Shown here: piece by piece, positions 4,498 to 5,607 of the stretch | Layout of the letters: the number at the start of each line of letters is the position of its first letter | Numbering within the stretch: position 1 is the first letter of the stretch | NCBI GenBank assembly: GCA_964617665.1 | Contig: CAZUAH010000785.1 | Location: forward strand, 1 to 5,607 | DNA: 5,607 nt | Direction of reading: 5' to 3' | DNA from: JADHUC01 sp964617665 | GTDB lineage: Bacteria > Planctomycetota > Planctomycetia > Pirellulales > Pirellulaceae | Translations under genes and position numbers: made by a program | The notes under the pieces: model-generated | What the model was told of the DNA's origin: nothing | The model's database searches: none | Seen by the model: only the letters and a program-made list of their open reading frames with translations

Positions 4498-5607
4498 CTA
4501 TTCGTCCCGGTCGATTTCGTACTGATCCAGTTTCTTTCGCAATGTGGTGCGATGCATGCCGAGGCTGCGTGCGGCTGCTGCGCATTGGTCGTGGTTCTTC
4601 TCCATTGCGATTCTCAGCAACGGAGGTTCGACGATTCGCAACAATTGGTCGTACAGTTCGTCGGCATCTGGCGAGTTGGCGAATTGGGCTTCGGCCCACT
4701 GCGCGATAAGCGAAGCGATTTCTTCTTCGTTGCTCGTCGCTTGACCAAGCGTTGGAACCAGGTTTGAAGCGGCTGGAGCTGGAATGTGGTCGGATGTGAT
4801 CATGCCGCCGCGGCTTACGATAACGGCGTGTTCGATCGCGTTTCGCAATTCACGCACGTTTCCGTACCATGGCCGTTTCGTCAATTCTGCAAGCGTCTCC
4901 GATGACAGACTGGAATTTGACGCCTGAGCATCGGTTGCCAAACCCAATAGGAAATGCTCGGCCAATTCTCCGATGTCGTCACGGCGCTCGCGCAACGGTG
5001 GAATGTCGATTTGAAGCGTGCACAAACGGAAGTAGAGATCGTGCCGGAAAGTTCCGTCCTGAACTTTCTGCGACAGATCCTGGTGCGTAGCCGAGACAAC
5101 CCGAAAGTCCGACGTGACGGTTTCGTTAGAACCCACGGGCATGACCTCGCCATGTTCCAATGCCCGCAACAGCTTGACTTGCGTGGTTAGGGGGATGTCA
5201 GCTACTTCGTCCAGGAACAATGTGCCGCCATCGGCTTGAACGAGCAATCCAGTGCGAGAGTCGTCTGCGCCGGTGAACGCCCCGCGCACGTGGCCAAACA
5301 GTTCGCTTTCGGCAAGCGACGGGCTCAAGGAAGCCACATTAACGGCCACAAACGGCCTCTCCGACCGCGTGCTGTATCGGTGGATCGCGCGAGCAGCGAG
5401 TTCCTTTCCGGTACCGCTTTCGCCACACAAAAGTACACACGCGTCCGATGCCGCCGCCAGCGCGATGCGCTTAAACACCTCCTGCATCTCGGGCGTCTTG
5501 CCGACCAAGCCTTCTACGTGCCCGGCACGAAGGCCTTCGGGTTCCACTCGCCGTTTGCTCTCTAACGCCCTCTGCAGCGCTCGCTGCATTTGCTCCAAAT
5601 CGAACGG
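4498..5607 (-). CDS. NtrC-family sigma-54-dependent response regulator (receiver domain cut by window edge)
   Basis: The frame is open to the right edge and gives 369 residues. It starts PFDLEQMQRALQRALE, which matches the end of a receiver domain (the K-P-F/Y after the conserved Lys and the last helix). The start therefore lies outside the window, and TTG at 5598 is not a real start. The AAA+ domain follows: Walker A GESGTGKE (62-69), the sigma-54 contact loop GAFTGA (109-114), Walker B GGTLFLDE (127-134), Arg-finger region FRHDLYFR (187-194) and sensor II GNVRELRN (249-256). An acidic linker with VEPPLL leads to a Fis-type helix-turn-helix (about 330-361: CAAAARSLGMHRTTLRKKL). It should bind enhancer DNA and, when phosphorylated by a partner kinase, use ATP to open sigma-54 promoters. 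The kinase is not in the window. It converges with the dockerin gene. No target can be named. Confidence 0.95.
   Translation of the reverse strand, partial: PFDLEQMQRALQRALESKRRVEPEGLRAGHVEGLVGKTPEMQEVFKRIALAAASDACVLLCGESGTGKELAARAIHRYSTRSERPFVAVNVASLSPSLAESELFGHVRGAFTGADDSRTGLLVQADGGTLFLDEVADIPLTTQVKLLRALEHGEVMPVGSNETVTSDFRVVSATHQDLSQKVQDGTFRHDLYFRLCTLQIDIPPLRERRDDIGELAEHFLLGLATDAQASNSSLSSETLAELTKRPWYGNVRELRNAIEHAVIVSRGGMITSDHIPAPAASNLVPTLGQATSNEEEIASLIAQWAEAQFANSPDADELYDQLLRIVEPPLLRIAMEKNHDQCAAAARSLGMHRTTLRKKLDQYEIDRDE

Noticed and set aside
4498..5598. TTG at 5598 as the start of the sigma-54 regulator
   Set aside because: The frame stays open to the edge and the residues beyond it match the end of a receiver domain, so the gene is truncated by the window, not started there.
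1..5607. CRISPR arrays, insertion sequences, tRNA or rRNA genes
   Set aside because: I found no regularly spaced repeats, transposase frames, terminal inverted repeats or structured RNA landmarks on either strand.

Overview
The window looks like chromosomal DNA of a planctomycete, probably of the Pirellulaceae type (inference). The strongest clue is the secreted protein starting at 2560: a lysine/arginine-rich leader, then an FEQLETRRLL motif (a variant of the planctomycete LEPR-XLL export signature), then a dockerin-like EF-hand pair. The PQQ-propeller protein with WPQWRGPNRDG right after its signal peptide, and the NtrC-type regulator with a long acidic linker before its Fis-type helix-turn-helix, also fit that phylum. 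Most genes lack a strong Shine-Dalgarno site, which is common there.

Layout. (1) 1-529, minus: N-terminal part of an exported PQQ-like beta-propeller protein that runs off the left edge. (2) 530-850: divergent intergenic region with no gene and a perfect 7-bp dyad. (3) 851-1819, plus: a cation diffusion facilitator of the Fe/Zn type with a D-D/H-D metal site. (4) 1938-2348, plus: a small exported Cys/His-rich protein, probably metal-related, preceded by a -24/-12-like element and a hairpin-forming dyad. (5) 2560-3897, plus: a secreted dockerin protein with two copies of a roughly 105-residue beta-rich repeat and a long Asp/Ser tail. (6) 3884-4312, plus: an overlapping +1-frame reading frame carrying a third copy of the same repeat. 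This is either a translationally coupled second protein or the displaced C-terminus of the first. (7) 4313-4497: short convergent intergenic region. (8) 4498-5607, minus: a sigma-54-dependent NtrC-family response regulator whose receiver domain is cut off by the right edge.

How the genes may work together. The CDF exporter and the small Cys/His protein are co-oriented, 118 bases apart, and plausibly form a metal-handling pair. The dockerin/repeat protein is a separate cell-surface or extracellular element. The regulator has no assigned target in the window. A sigma-54-like element upstream of the small Cys/His protein makes that gene a testable candidate, but nothing here proves the link. I do not see a complete known defence, mobile or biosynthetic system. 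The most unusual items are the repeat domain split across two frames and the small Cys/His protein.
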